64,000 nucleotides of DNA from contig NZ_VZPF01000005.1 of the NCBI RefSeq assembly GCF_008801695.1, positions 1 to 64,000 on the forward strand, given 5' to 3'. Below, piece after piece: positions 55,502 to 64,000 of this stretch (within the stretch, counting starts at the first letter, position 1; each line of letters starts with the position of its first letter). Position numbers and translations under genes: made by a program. The notes beneath the pieces are model-generated. The model ran no database searches, was not told where the DNA came from, and saw only the letters and a list, made by a program, of their open reading frames with translations. This stretch comes from Pantoea stewartii subsp. stewartii. Its GTDB lineage: Bacteria > Pseudomonadota > Gammaproteobacteria > Enterobacterales > Enterobacteriaceae.

Positions 55502-56205
55502 CAGACCGCTCCCGCCAGGATAATCTGATCGCTGAGCTGGCCGTCGCGCATTTCCATCTGACGCGTCATGCGTTTTGCCAGATGCAGATCGTGGGTGACC
55601 ACCAGAAACGCCGTGCCCTGACGCACATTCAGCTCCCCCAGCAGTTCAAAAATGGTATCCGCATTGCGGGCATCCAGGTTACCGGTGGGCTCATCAGCCA
55701 TGACCAGGCGGGGACGATTCACCAGCGCACGGGCAATCGCCACGCGCTGACGCTCACCACCAGACAGTTCAGACGGACGATGGGCGGCGCGGTGTTCCAG
55801 CCCGACGGCGGCCAGCATTTCCCGCGCGCGTGCCTGGGCTTCGCCTTTAGCGGTTTTGCCAATCAGCAGCGGCATCGCGACGTTTTCCAGCGCGCTAAAG
55901 TCGGGCAGCAGGTGGTGAAACTGGTAGATAAAGCCCAGTTCGCGGTTACGCAGTTCGGCCTTATCAGAAGAAGACATGCTGTTCAGCGAACGCCCGTCAA
56001 ACACCACATCGCCCGCAGTGGGCGTATCCAGCCCGCCCAGCAGGTGCAGCAGGGTACTTTTTCCTGACCCTGAACTGCCGACAATCGCCATCAGTTCACC
56101 AGGCTGCACATCAAAATTCACGTTGCGCAGTACGTCGGTCTGTACGCTGCCTTCCTGATAGCGTTTGCACAGGTCGCGGCACTGCAACAAAGGAGAGTTA
56201 CTCAT
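55501..56205 (-). CDS. lolD: LolCDE ATP-binding subunit LolD
   Basis: A 234-residue ABC ATPase powering lipoprotein extraction to LolA. Walker A GSSGSGKS at 43-50, signature LSGGERQR, Walker B VMADEP. The start at 56205 ([19 protein letters not shown]) matches E. coli; the upstream frame is inside lolC. Confidence 0.95.
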   Translation of the reverse strand: MSNSPLLQCRDLCKRYQEGSVQTDVLRNVNFDVQPGELMAIVGSSGSGKSTLLHLLGGLDTPTAGDVVFDGRSLNSMSSSDKAELRNRELGFIYQFHHLLPDFSALENVAMPLLIGKTAKGEAQARAREMLAAVGLEHRAAHRPSELSGGERQRVAIARALVNRPRLVMADEPTGNLDARNADTIFELLGELNVRQGTAFLVVTHDLHLAKRMTRQMEMRDGQLSDQIILAGAV

Positions 56206-57397
56206 AGCGTAAAGCCTCAGCGGGTTGTACGGCGGCAGCGCGCCATGAAGGGTAAAGCGTAGAAAGCAGCGCACTCACCATTGCGCTGAAAGCGATAGTC
56301 ACCACCTGCCACAGATTAATATCCACAGGCAGCGCGGCACCGTCCAAAAACAGGCCAATGACCGGCATCAGGTTATTAAGCTGGCTGGCTAACAGGACGC
56401 CAAGCAGCGCCCCGAGCAACGTGCCAATAATCCCGGCACTGGCACCCTGCACCATAAAAACGGCGACAATCTGACGGCGGGTTAATCCCTGGGTTTGCAG
56501 AATGGCCACTTCACCTTGCTTCTCCATGATCAGCAGGCCCAGCGAGGTGATGATATTGAAGGCCGCAACGGCAATGATCAGGCTCAGTAGCAGCCCCATC
56601 ATGTTTTTCTCCATACGCACGGCCTGGAATAAATCCCCTTTGCGTTCGCGCCAGTCTTTCCAGACCATGCCCGCGGGCAGAGCCTGTTGGCTCACGCTGT
56701 CAACCTCAAGCGGCTTATCCAGCCACAGACGCCAGCCGGTGATGTTGCCCGCGGGATAGCGCATAATGCGCGACGCATCCTGCTGGTTAACCAAAATCTG
56801 ATAGCCATCAACTTCGCTGTTAGCCGCATACGTGCCCGCCACGGTAAACAGGCGCTGGCTCGGCACGCGCCCCATGGGCGTGAACTGGCTGACGGACGGC
56901 ACCATCAGGCGGATCTGATCACCCCGTTTCACGCCCAGCTGCGAGGCCAGTTGTTCGCCCAGGATGACGTTATACTGACCGGGCTGTAACACGCTTTGCG
57001 GCGTGTTAACGAGAAAAGGCGTCAGGGGATCCTTTTCGTCCGGCTGGATCCCCAGCATCACCCCGACTGAGACGTTGTGTGCACTTTGCAGCACCACATT
57101 ACCGGTGGTCAGCGGCGCGATGCGGTCAACGCCGTTGAGCTTGAGCGCAGAGGCAGGGAATTGCTGCGGATTGATGCTGCCAGTGTTGCTGGTGATCAGC
57201 GCCTGTGGCATCAGGCCCAGGATGTTGCCCTCAAGCTCGCGCTCGAAACCGTTCATCACAGACAGCACAGTAATCATGGCCAGCACGCCAAGCGTGATAC
57301 CAATGGTGGAGAGCCAGGAGACAAAGCGACCGAAACGATCCGCTGCTCTTCCGCGCATGTAGCGCAGACCGATAAATAGCGCGACAGGTTGATACAT
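56198..57397 (-). CDS. lolC: LolCDE transporter permease LolC
   Basis: A 399-residue permease subunit starting [21 protein letters not shown], identical in pattern to E. coli. N-terminal helix and periplasmic domain that docks LolA, then three helices. First gene of the lolCDE operon; overlaps lolD. Confidence 0.94.
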   Translation of the reverse strand: MYQPVALFIGLRYMRGRAADRFGRFVSWLSTIGITLGVLAMITVLSVMNGFERELEGNILGLMPQALITSNTGSINPQQFPASALKLNGVDRIAPLTTGNVVLQSAHNVSVGVMLGIQPDEKDPLTPFLVNTPQSVLQPGQYNVILGEQLASQLGVKRGDQIRLMVPSVSQFTPMGRVPSQRLFTVAGTYAANSEVDGYQILVNQQDASRIMRYPAGNITGWRLWLDKPLEVDSVSQQALPAGMVWKDWRERKGDLFQAVRMEKNMMGLLLSLIIAVAAFNIITSLGLLIMEKQGEVAILQTQGLTRRQIVAVFMVQGASAGIIGTLLGALLGVLLASQLNNLMPVIGLFLDGAALPVDINLWQVVTIAFSAMVSALLSTLYPSWRAAAVQPAEALRYE

Positions 57398-57805
57398 GGT
57401 ATCCAATGTGCAGTTGCTGGAAAATAAGTAGAGAGGATGATAAAGGAGCTGTGCACTTTATGAAACCTCTAACCCTCTGAGTCTGCTGCAAAGTTGTATC
57501 AGAATAGGTTAGCAGACGGTTTGATGCACAGGATTAAGCCACAAAGATGATGTTTATCGTACGATCATTCACGCCCCACATCGGTATACTTATTCGGGTA
57601 AAGCGGTGACGGCTATGACCGTGACTCTGATGTACCCGATTCACTTTCCTGCGAGCCCTGTTCGCAAAAAAGATTTACACACAGCAACCCTTCTGCATCG
57701 CCTGCTTCAGGCGAAGCGGCAGAAAAAATCTGCCGCAGAGGTGATCCCCATGGCGTATTATGGAATGATGACGCCTTGGTAAAAATGGAGCAACCTCGAG
57801 ATCAC
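57398..57805. other. Divergent promoter region lolC/mfd
   Basis: 408 bases without a gene. It must hold promoters for lolCDE (minus) and mfd (plus); a TATACT near 57587 is a possible -10. No other structure is seen. Confidence 0.5.
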
Positions 57806-60800
57806 ATGTCCGAACCGACTCGCTATACCCTGCCCGTGAAATCAGGCGACCAACGCCTGCTCGGTCAGCTGACTGGCGCTGCGCACGCGGTTGAGTGTGC
57901 CAGCATCACTGAGCGCCATGCAGGTCCGGTGTTAATGATTACACCCGATACGCAAACCGCTCTGCGTCTGCTGGACGAGATTCGTCAGTTTACCGATTTA
58001 CCTGTTACCCACCTTGCGGACTGGGAAACGCTGCCTTATGACAGCTTCTCACCCCACCAGGATATTATCTCGGCACGTCTGTCCACCCTGTATCAGTTGC
58101 CCACGCTGCAACGCGGCATGCTGATTATGCCGGTCAACACGCTGATGCAGCGTGTTTGTCCTCACAGCTACCTGCACGGTCATGCGCTGGTGATGCAGCA
58201 GGGCCAGAAACTGTCACGCGACCGCCTGCGCGACCAGCTTGACCAGACCGGCTATCGCCATGTCGATCAGGTGATGGAGCACGGCGAGTACGCCACACGC
58301 GGCGCCCTGCTCGATCTGTTCCCGATGGGCAGTGATCAGCCCTACCGTATCGATTTTTTTGATGACGAGATCGACAGCCTGCGCCTGTTTGATGTCGACA
58401 GCCAGCGAACGCTGGAAGCCGTTCCCGCCATTAATTTGCTGCCGGCCCATGAATTTCCCAGCGATAAAACAGCCATTGAACTGTTCCGTAGCCGCTGGCG
58501 TGAAAACTTTGATGTGCGCCGTGAGGCAGAGCATATTTATCAGCAGGTGAGCAAAGGCACCCTGCCGACCGGTATTGAATACTGGCAACCGCTGTTCTTC
58601 GACCAGCCGTTACCGTCGCTGTTTAGCTATCTGCCTGACAACACGTTGATCGTGAACTGTGGCGATCTGGAAGGTAGTGCCGAGCGCTTCTGGCAGGATG
58701 CGAATGCGCGTTACGAAAACCGCCGTGTCGATCCCATGCGCCCGCTGCTGGAGCCGACCACGCTGTGGCTGCGCCCGGATGCCTTAATGGGGGAACTCAA
58801 AGCCTGGCCGCGTATCCGTATGACCCATGAGGTGCTGCCGGCCAGGGCCGCCAATACCAACCTGGGCTATGAATCCCTGCCCGATCTGTCCGTTCAGGCG
58901 CAGGCGAAAGCGCCGCTGGATCATTTACGTCAGTTCCTGGAACAGTTTACCGGTGATGTGGTGTTTTCCGTTGAAAGCGAAGGCCGCCGTGAAAGCCTGC
59001 AGGAGTTGCTGGCGCGCATTAAAGTACGGCCGAAACCCATTCGTCATCTGCGCGAGGCCCGGGAGGCACAGTATGGTCTGATGATCGGTGCCAGCGAGCG
59101 GGGCTTTGTGGATACACAGGGGAAGCTGGCTTTCATCTGTGAAAGCGATTTGCTGGGCGAACGCATCAGCCGCCGCCGCCAGGATACGCGCCGCACCATT
59201 AATCCGGACATCCTGATTCGCAACCTGGCGGAACTGCATCCGGGCCAGCCTGTGGTGCACCTTGAACACGGCGTCGGGCGCTACATCGGCCTGACCACGC
59301 TGGAAGCCGGCGGCATTCAGGCAGAGTATTTGATGCTCTCCTATGCCAATGACGCCAAGTTGTACGTCCCGGTTTCCTCCCTGCATCTTATCAGTCGTTA
59401 TGCCGGCGGTGCCGACGAAAATGCACCGCTGCATAAACTGGGCAGCGATGCCTGGTCGCGCGCGCGGCAGAAAGCGGCGGAGAAAGTGCGCGACGTGGCC
59501 GCTGAACTGCTGGATATCTATGCTCAGCGTGCCGCTAAGGCCGGGTTTGCCTTCAAACATGACCGTGAGCAGTATCAACTGTTCTGCGAAAGTTTTCCGT
59601 TTGAAACCACACCCGATCAAACCCAGGCCATCAATGCCGTGTTAAGTGACATGTGCCAGCCGCTGGCCATGGATCGTCTGGTGTGCGGTGATGTGGGCTT
59701 TGGTAAAACCGAAGTCGCCATGCGCGCGGCCTTCCTGGCGGTGGAGAACAACAAGCAGGTGGCGGTGCTGGTTCCCACCACCCTGCTGGCTCAGCAGCAT
59801 TACGATAATTTCCGTGACCGCTTCGCTAACTGGCCGGTGCGCATCGAAATGCTGTCACGCTTCCGCAGCGCCAAAGAGCAGAATCAGATTTTGCAGGAGG
59901 CCAGCGAAGGCAAAATTGATGTGCTGATTGGCACTCACAAGCTGTTGATGAGCGACATTAAGTGGCACGATCTGGGCTTACTGATCGTCGATGAAGAACA
60001 CCGCTTTGGCGTGCGTCATAAAGAGCGCATCAAGGCGATGCGCGCCGATGTGGATATCCTTACGCTGACCGCCACGCCGATTCCCCGTACGCTGAATATG
60101 GCCATGAGCGGGATGCGCGACCTGTCCATCATCGCCACGCCACCCGCGCGTCGTCTGGCGGTAAAAACCTTTGTACGGGAATACGACGACTTAGTGATTC
60201 GCGAAGCCATTTTGCGTGAAATTTTGCGCGGTGGTCAGGTCTATTACCTGTATAACGATGTCGAAAATATCGAGAAAGCCTCGCAGCGGCTGGCGGAACT
60301 GGTGCCGGAAGCGCGCATTGCCATTGGTCACGGACAGATGCGCGAACGCGATCTGGAACGGGTGATGAATGACTTCCATCATCAGCGTTTCAATGTTCTG
60401 GTATGTACCACCATCATCGAAACCGGCATTGATATTCCGACGGCGAATACCATCATTATTGAACGGGCCGATCACTTCGGGCTGGCACAGCTACATCAGT
60501 TGCGTGGTCGCGTGGGCCGGTCGCACCATCAGGCTTATGCCTGGCTGCTGACCCCACATCCCAAAGCCATGACGACCGACGCGCAAAAACGTCTGGAAGC
60601 CATCGCCTCCCTGGAAGATCTGGGGGCAGGCTTTGCGCTGGCTACGCACGATCTCGAAATTCGGGGTGCCGGTGAACTGCTGGGTGAAGAGCAAAGTGGT
60701 CAGATGGAAACCCTGGGCTTCTCGCTGTACATGGAACTGCTGGAAAATGCGGTCGATGCATTGAAAGCCGGTCGCGAGCCTTCGCTGGAAGATCTCACCA

Positions 60801-61255
60801 GTAACCAGACCGAAGTGGAACTGCGCATGCCTGCCCTGCTGCCAGAAGACTTTATTCCGGACGTGAATACCCGTTTATCGCTGTATAAACGCGTAGCCAG
60901 TGCCGAAACGGAAGAGGAGTTGCAGGAGCTGAAGGTGGAAATGATCGATCGCTTCGGTCTGTTACCCGATCCGGCGCGTAATCTGCTGGACATCGCCGTG
61001 CTGCGCATGAAAGCGCGAGTGGTGGGCGTGCGCAAAATTGAAGCCAGCGACAAAGGCGGTTATTTTGATTTTGCTCCGCATAACAGTGTCGATCCGGCCT
61101 GGCTGATTGGTCTGCTGCAGAAAGATGCAAAGCAGTGGAAACTGGAAGGTCCGACACGGTTACGCTTTACCCGTGAGCTGACGGAACGAAAGGTGCGCAT
61201 GGACTGGGTGCAGTCATTTATGAACCAGTTACTGGAAAATCAGGTCGCGTCTTAA
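57806..61255 (+). CDS. mfd: Transcription-repair coupling factor
   Basis: A 1149-residue DNA translocase. UvrB-like N-terminal modules, RNA-polymerase-interacting domain (PVVHLEHGVGRY), Walker A GDVGFGKTEVAMRAAF, DEEHRFG, and TATPIPRT are visible. It releases stalled polymerase and recruits UvrA. I choose the ATG at 57806 (MSEPTRYTLPV), matching E. coli length; ATGs 21 and 27 bases upstream are possible. Confidence 0.93.
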   Translation: MSEPTRYTLPVKSGDQRLLGQLTGAAHAVECASITERHAGPVLMITPDTQTALRLLDEIRQFTDLPVTHLADWETLPYDSFSPHQDIISARLSTLYQLPTLQRGMLIMPVNTLMQRVCPHSYLHGHALVMQQGQKLSRDRLRDQLDQTGYRHVDQVMEHGEYATRGALLDLFPMGSDQPYRIDFFDDEIDSLRLFDVDSQRTLEAVPAINLLPAHEFPSDKTAIELFRSRWRENFDVRREAEHIYQQVSKGTLPTGIEYWQPLFFDQPLPSLFSYLPDNTLIVNCGDLEGSAERFWQDANARYENRRVDPMRPLLEPTTLWLRPDALMGELKAWPRIRMTHEVLPARAANTNLGYESLPDLSVQAQAKAPLDHLRQFLEQFTGDVVFSVESEGRRESLQELLARIKVRPKPIRHLREAREAQYGLMIGASERGFVDTQGKLAFICESDLLGERISRRRQDTRRTINPDILIRNLAELHPGQPVVHLEHGVGRYIGLTTLEAGGIQAEYLMLSYANDAKLYVPVSSLHLISRYAGGADENAPLHKLGSDAWSRARQKAAEKVRDVAAELLDIYAQRAAKAGFAFKHDREQYQLFCESFPFETTPDQTQAINAVLSDMCQPLAMDRLVCGDVGFGKTEVAMRAAFLAVENNKQVAVLVPTTLLAQQHYDNFRDRFANWPVRIEMLSRFRSAKEQNQILQEASEGKIDVLIGTHKLLMSDIKWHDLGLLIVDEEHRFGVRHKERIKAMRADVDILTLTATPIPRTLNMAMSGMRDLSIIATPPARRLAVKTFVREYDDLVIREAILREILRGGQVYYLYNDVENIEKASQRLAELVPEARIAIGHGQMRERDLERVMNDFHHQRFNVLVCTTIIETGIDIPTANTIIIERADHFGLAQLHQLRGRVGRSHHQAYAWLLTPHPKAMTTDAQKRLEAIASLEDLGAGFALATHDLEIRGAGELLGEEQSGQMETLGFSLYMELLENAVDALKAGREPSLEDLTSNQTEVELRMPALLPEDFIPDVNTRLSLYKRVASAETEEELQELKVEMIDRFGLLPDPARNLLDIAVLRMKARVVGVRKIEASDKGGYFDFAPHNSVDPAWLIGLLQKDAKQWKLEGPTRLRFTRELTERKVRMDWVQSFMNQLLENQVAS

Positions 61256-61287
61256 CCTCGCTCATCGTTTTGCTTCATTGTGCTGAC

Positions 61288-61313
61288 AAGCCGCCTTACG
61301 GCGGCTTTTTTTA
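61288..61313 (+). terminator. mfd terminator
   Basis: AAGCCGCC and GGCGGCTT around TTAC, followed by seven T, 32 bases after the mfd stop. Classic intrinsic terminator. Confidence 0.9.
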
Positions 61314-61393
61314 TGGTTGGCTGAGAAGTGCGTTTCATGCGCCTGTTTCCGCCGCCACGCTTTTCATCAGGAGCGTGCATTCATGCCGTGGTG

Positions 61394-62698
61394 TCAGACA
61401 GGCTTTTTATGCGGATCACGCGGTGACTGACGTCGGCCAATCAACAGCGCGCCAAGGCAGGCACAGGACGTGACCAGCATCAGGGGCGTCAGCGCATAGG
61501 TAAAACTCCCCGTACTGGTGCGAATTAAGCCAATTAGCCAGGTGCCCACAAACACACCCAGATTATTAAGGGCATTGATTTGCCCGATGACCACAGCCGC
61601 CGCGCTGGCGGGGATCATCTCGGTTGCCATCGCCCAGAACGGGCCCTTAATCATCGACGCTGCGGTAATGGTCAGGCAAAGCACCATCAGCATCGGCCAG
61701 AGATGGGTAACATACATGCTGGCCGCAAGACCGGTCGCTCCCAGCAATAACGGAAAAGCGGTGTGCAGACGACGCTCGCCTGTCTGGTCAGAGTGACGTC
61801 CCCACAGATACATGGCCAGGCTCGCCACCGCGAACGGAATGGCATTGACTAAGCCAATCTGAATAACGCTCAGGTTAAAGGTTTTAATGATTTGAGGTTG
61901 CCATAATGCCAGACCATTGGTAACGGCGGTTCCGCCCAGATAAATAAGCGTCAGCAGCAGCACGTGCGGACTGAACAACGTGGCGAACAGGCTGACGCGC
62001 GGGGTTGTCGGGGCGGCACTTTTCTGCTCTTCCGCCATCGTATGACGTAACCAGCTGCTTTCCTGCGGGCTCAGCCATTTAGCCTCCAGAGGCTGCCTCG
62101 GCAACATCAGAAAGGTCAGGAAGCCCAGCGCGACAGCCGGCGCACCTTCAAGGATAAATAACCAATGCCAGCCACGCAGGTTCATCAGGCCATCGAAATT
62201 AAGCAGTGCGGCGGACAGTGGTGAACCCAGCACGCTGGACACCGGCAGTGCCATCATCAGGATGGCCACCATTTGTCCGCGATAACGTTTGGGAAAACAA
62301 AGCGTAAAGTAATAAATGACGCCCGGGAAAAAGCCGGCTTCCGCGATCCCCAGTAAAAACCGGAGAAGATAAAAAGATACCGGGCCCTGCGCCATTGACA
62401 TGCCCGCCGCCAGCAATCCCCATGCAATCATGACGGCAGACAGCCAGCGGGTTGCGCCCACTTTTGTCATCACCATATTGCAGGGCACGGCGAAAAGGCA
62501 GTAGGCAAAGAAAAACAGCCCTGCACCCAGGCCGTATGCGGCAGCGGATAAGCCGATGTCGCCATTCATTTGTAATGCCGCAAAGCCGACGTTGACGCGG
62601 TCCAGGGACGCCAGAAAATAGCCTACCGTAAACAGCGGCATCAGCCGCCATGCCATCTTGCGCACCGTGCTGTGCTCGACTGAGGTGTTATCACGCAT
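61394..62698 (-). CDS. MFS transporter, anion:cation symporter family
   Basis: A 434-residue, 12-helix major facilitator. Start at 62698 (MRDNTSVEHSTVRKMAWRL) has GGGAG 8 bases upstream. LASLDRVNVGFAALQM and LLRFLLGIAEAGFFPGVIYY are typical of the ACS family (tartrate, phthalate or hydroxyphenylacetate permeases). Substrate unknown. E. coli has ldtC and bhsA, not this gene, between mfd and ycfJ, so it is lineage-specific here. Confidence 0.8.
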   Translation of the reverse strand: MRDNTSVEHSTVRKMAWRLMPLFTVGYFLASLDRVNVGFAALQMNGDIGLSAAAYGLGAGLFFFAYCLFAVPCNMVMTKVGATRWLSAVMIAWGLLAAGMSMAQGPVSFYLLRFLLGIAEAGFFPGVIYYFTLCFPKRYRGQMVAILMMALPVSSVLGSPLSAALLNFDGLMNLRGWHWLFILEGAPAVALGFLTFLMLPRQPLEAKWLSPQESSWLRHTMAEEQKSAAPTTPRVSLFATLFSPHVLLLTLIYLGGTAVTNGLALWQPQIIKTFNLSVIQIGLVNAIPFAVASLAMYLWGRHSDQTGERRLHTAFPLLLGATGLAASMYVTHLWPMLMVLCLTITAASMIKGPFWAMATEMIPASAAAVVIGQINALNNLGVFVGTWLIGLIRTSTGSFTYALTPLMLVTSCACLGALLIGRRQSPRDPHKKPV

Positions 62699-63042
62699 TG
62701 AACTGCTCCCTTTTACTTTTGCACCGAAGCAAACCGGTTTTGTTATCAACGGTTAGCCTGCTTTCTCAATGCATTTGATAAGAAAGAGTAATTAAGCGTA
62801 ATGCTCTTTCCCTGACTGTGCACTTTGTTCTAAATATGTAAAAATCCAGCAAGTAATGTGTTACAAAAACTGTCCTGACGTGACTGTCTGTGAATCGCGT
62901 GAATGAAAATGTCAGCCTGACGCCGCCGCTTTAACGCAGTCGTATTTACCGGGCAGCCGGGATCTGATGCATAAGGTCAGCCATGCACGGCGAGCAGCCT
63001 GGAAGAGGCTATCGTTCGGTTGCGCGCTTTAGCGTTCGGATA
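62699..63042. other. Intergenic region MFS/ycfJ
   Basis: About 340 bases with no gene. It should carry the MFS promoter (minus). AT-rich in the first 150 bases; no motif is recognised. Confidence 0.45.
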
Positions 63043-63072
63043 AGCAAAAAAAAGCGCATCCGGAGATGCGCT
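63043..63072 (-). terminator. ycfJ terminator
   Basis: On the minus strand AAGCGCATC and GATGCGCTT form a 9-base stem around TCCG, followed by eight T. It lies about 50 bases after the ycfJ stop. Confidence 0.85.
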
Positions 63073-63123
63073 TATCATTTTTGTTATGTGTACTGTGTGA
63101 CCGCAGTGCGGCAAGCTTTGCCC

Positions 63124-63666
63124 TTAAGCCTTGTCGCCGTTCAGGATCAATTGTCCGTTACGGTCAACCGGAATACGCGTACCCGGATCGTTTTCCATAC
63201 GGATTTTACCCTGCTGGTCGCCGACCTTGTAGGTTACGTCATAACCCAGCATCTTTTCTTGTTTGTCGTATACGGTTCTGCAACGCTGTTCAGACGTCGT
63301 GTAGGTATCACGATCCTGCAGGCCGCCCTGAACTTGGTTACCGGCATAACCGCCTGCCAGCGCACCGGCTACCGTTGCGACATCGCGTCCGCGACCACCG
63401 CCAAACTGATGACCCAGCACACCGCCCGCTACCGCACCCAGTACTGAACCGGCGATACGGTTTTCATCCTGAACCGGACGACGATGCGTCAGCGTCACGT
63501 TACGACATTCCTGACGCGGTTGTTTGATAGATTCTTTTATTGGTGTTGCTGACAGCACCTGTGCGTATTGAGGACCGCGGTCAAACACGTTAATGCTTGC
63601 TACGGCGGCAACACCCAGTGCCGCTGCCACGCCAATACCGATACCCGCTAACATTGATTTATTCAC
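63124..63666 (-). CDS. ycfJ: Glycine-zipper membrane protein YcfJ
   Basis: A 180-residue protein with an N-terminal membrane anchor (MLAGIGIGVAAALGVAAVASI) and a glycine-zipper two-helix region (GSVLGAVAGGVLGHQFGGG, then AGALAGGYAGNQVQGG). The C-terminus is charged. Function poorly known. Preceded by AGGAGG. Confidence 0.85.
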   Translation of the reverse strand: MNKSMLAGIGIGVAAALGVAAVASINVFDRGPQYAQVLSATPIKESIKQPRQECRNVTLTHRRPVQDENRIAGSVLGAVAGGVLGHQFGGGRGRDVATVAGALAGGYAGNQVQGGLQDRDTYTTSEQRCRTVYDKQEKMLGYDVTYKVGDQQGKIRMENDPGTRIPVDRNGQLILNGDKA

Positions 63667-63889
63667 AGGAAGTTCCTCCTGAAAGTGTTACCGCGCATTC
63701 CTGCCGCTGGATATCCCTCACAGCACTGGCAGAACCGGCGTGCGCGACTCGCCGTTTGGTTGAGATAAGTTTTACAGATGTAAAGCTTTTGCAATATCGG
63801 AATTTGGGAAGAAAATCGCGCCAACAGTGGTACTACCACGTTTTCGGAGAGTTCTGAACAGGAATGACAGCGTAAAATCGTGCGCGGGT

Positions 63890-63918
63890 TTCGCCACCGG
63901 AACAGCACCGGTGGCGAA
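63890..63918 (-). terminator. Hairpin after ndh
   Basis: TTCGCCACCGG and CCGGTGGCGAA form an 11-base stem with a 7-base loop, about 25 bases after the ndh stop. There is no T run, so termination is possible but not certain. Confidence 0.5.
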
Positions 63919-63942
63919 GTCAGGCGAATCCGCCCCGTACTC

Positions 63943-64000
63943 TTAGTGCAGTTTCAGCCGGGGGCGAATCACCCGGTTCAGGCTCCCCACCACCATCATC
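63943..64000 (-). CDS. ndh: NADH dehydrogenase II, last 18 residues (cut by window edge)
   Basis: The minus-strand frame reads MMVVGSLNRVIRPRLKLH then TAA, very close to the C-terminus of E. coli Ndh (GSINRVIRPRLKLH). It sits next to ycfJ as in E. coli. The rest of the gene is outside the window. Confidence 0.85.
   Translation of the reverse strand, partial: MMVVGSLNRVIRPRLKLH

Noticed and set aside
58925-59620. 231-codon minus-strand frame
   Set aside because: Antisense to the highly conserved mfd gene.
63850-63920. Riboswitch or small RNA between ycfJ and ndh
   Set aside because: Only one strong hairpin is present, best explained as the end of the ndh transcript.

Overview
The window is enterobacterial chromosome (Enterobacterales) carrying a large tailed-phage prophage. 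The right third (about 42.2-64 kb) has the conserved gene order icd, rluE, nudJ, mnmA, hflD, purB, phoP, phoQ, roxA, pepT, cobB, lolE, lolD, lolC, mfd, ycfJ, ndh. The proteins are recognisable but clearly diverged from E. coli. potABCD and nagK, which E. coli has in this interval, are absent. This suggests a non-Escherichia member, perhaps Erwinia/Pantoea-like, although the species cannot be fixed from the sequence alone.

Positions 1 to about 42,214 are a prophage inserted at the 3' end of icd. Its integrase closely resembles those of e14 and phage 21 and is convergent with icd. Rightward early genes (31.9-42.1 kb) are a short repressor, small unknown genes, a large RecE-N-like/annealase protein, a Gp157-like protein, a DUF4942 methyltransferase, xis and int. 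Leftward genes (31.8-1.1 kb) run in this order: Cro/YdaS-like and YdaT-like regulators; DnaT/DnaC-like replication genes; a ParB-like gene; a hok/mok toxin locus; a LexA-boxed operon with Dam and a Q-like antiterminator; a terminator-rich leader; lysis genes (two holins, endolysin, nested Rz/Rz1); a cassette of glycosyltransferases, methyltransferase and ParB-like protein; terminase, portal and capsid genes; and contractile-tail genes (sheath, tube, frameshifted chaperone, tape measure, spike, gp25-like). The tail operon ends abruptly at a convergent lipoprotein gene and a partial IS630-family element at the window edge. No baseplate J or tail-fibre gene is visible, and the left prophage end lies outside the window.

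The most interesting observations are: (1) a putative DNA- or surface-modification cassette (TET-associated-glycosyltransferase-like protein, ParB-like protein, methyltransferase and two further sugar-transferase-like proteins) between lysis and packaging genes; (2) a programmed -1 frameshift candidate in the tail chaperone; (3) an immunity region with a short non-cleavable repressor flanked on both sides by copies of one operator, plus a separate near-perfect LexA box; (4) single premature stops in two adjacent-region host genes, nudJ and pepT, which otherwise remain intact; (5) a hok-family toxin in which the conserved Cys and Tyr appear exchanged.
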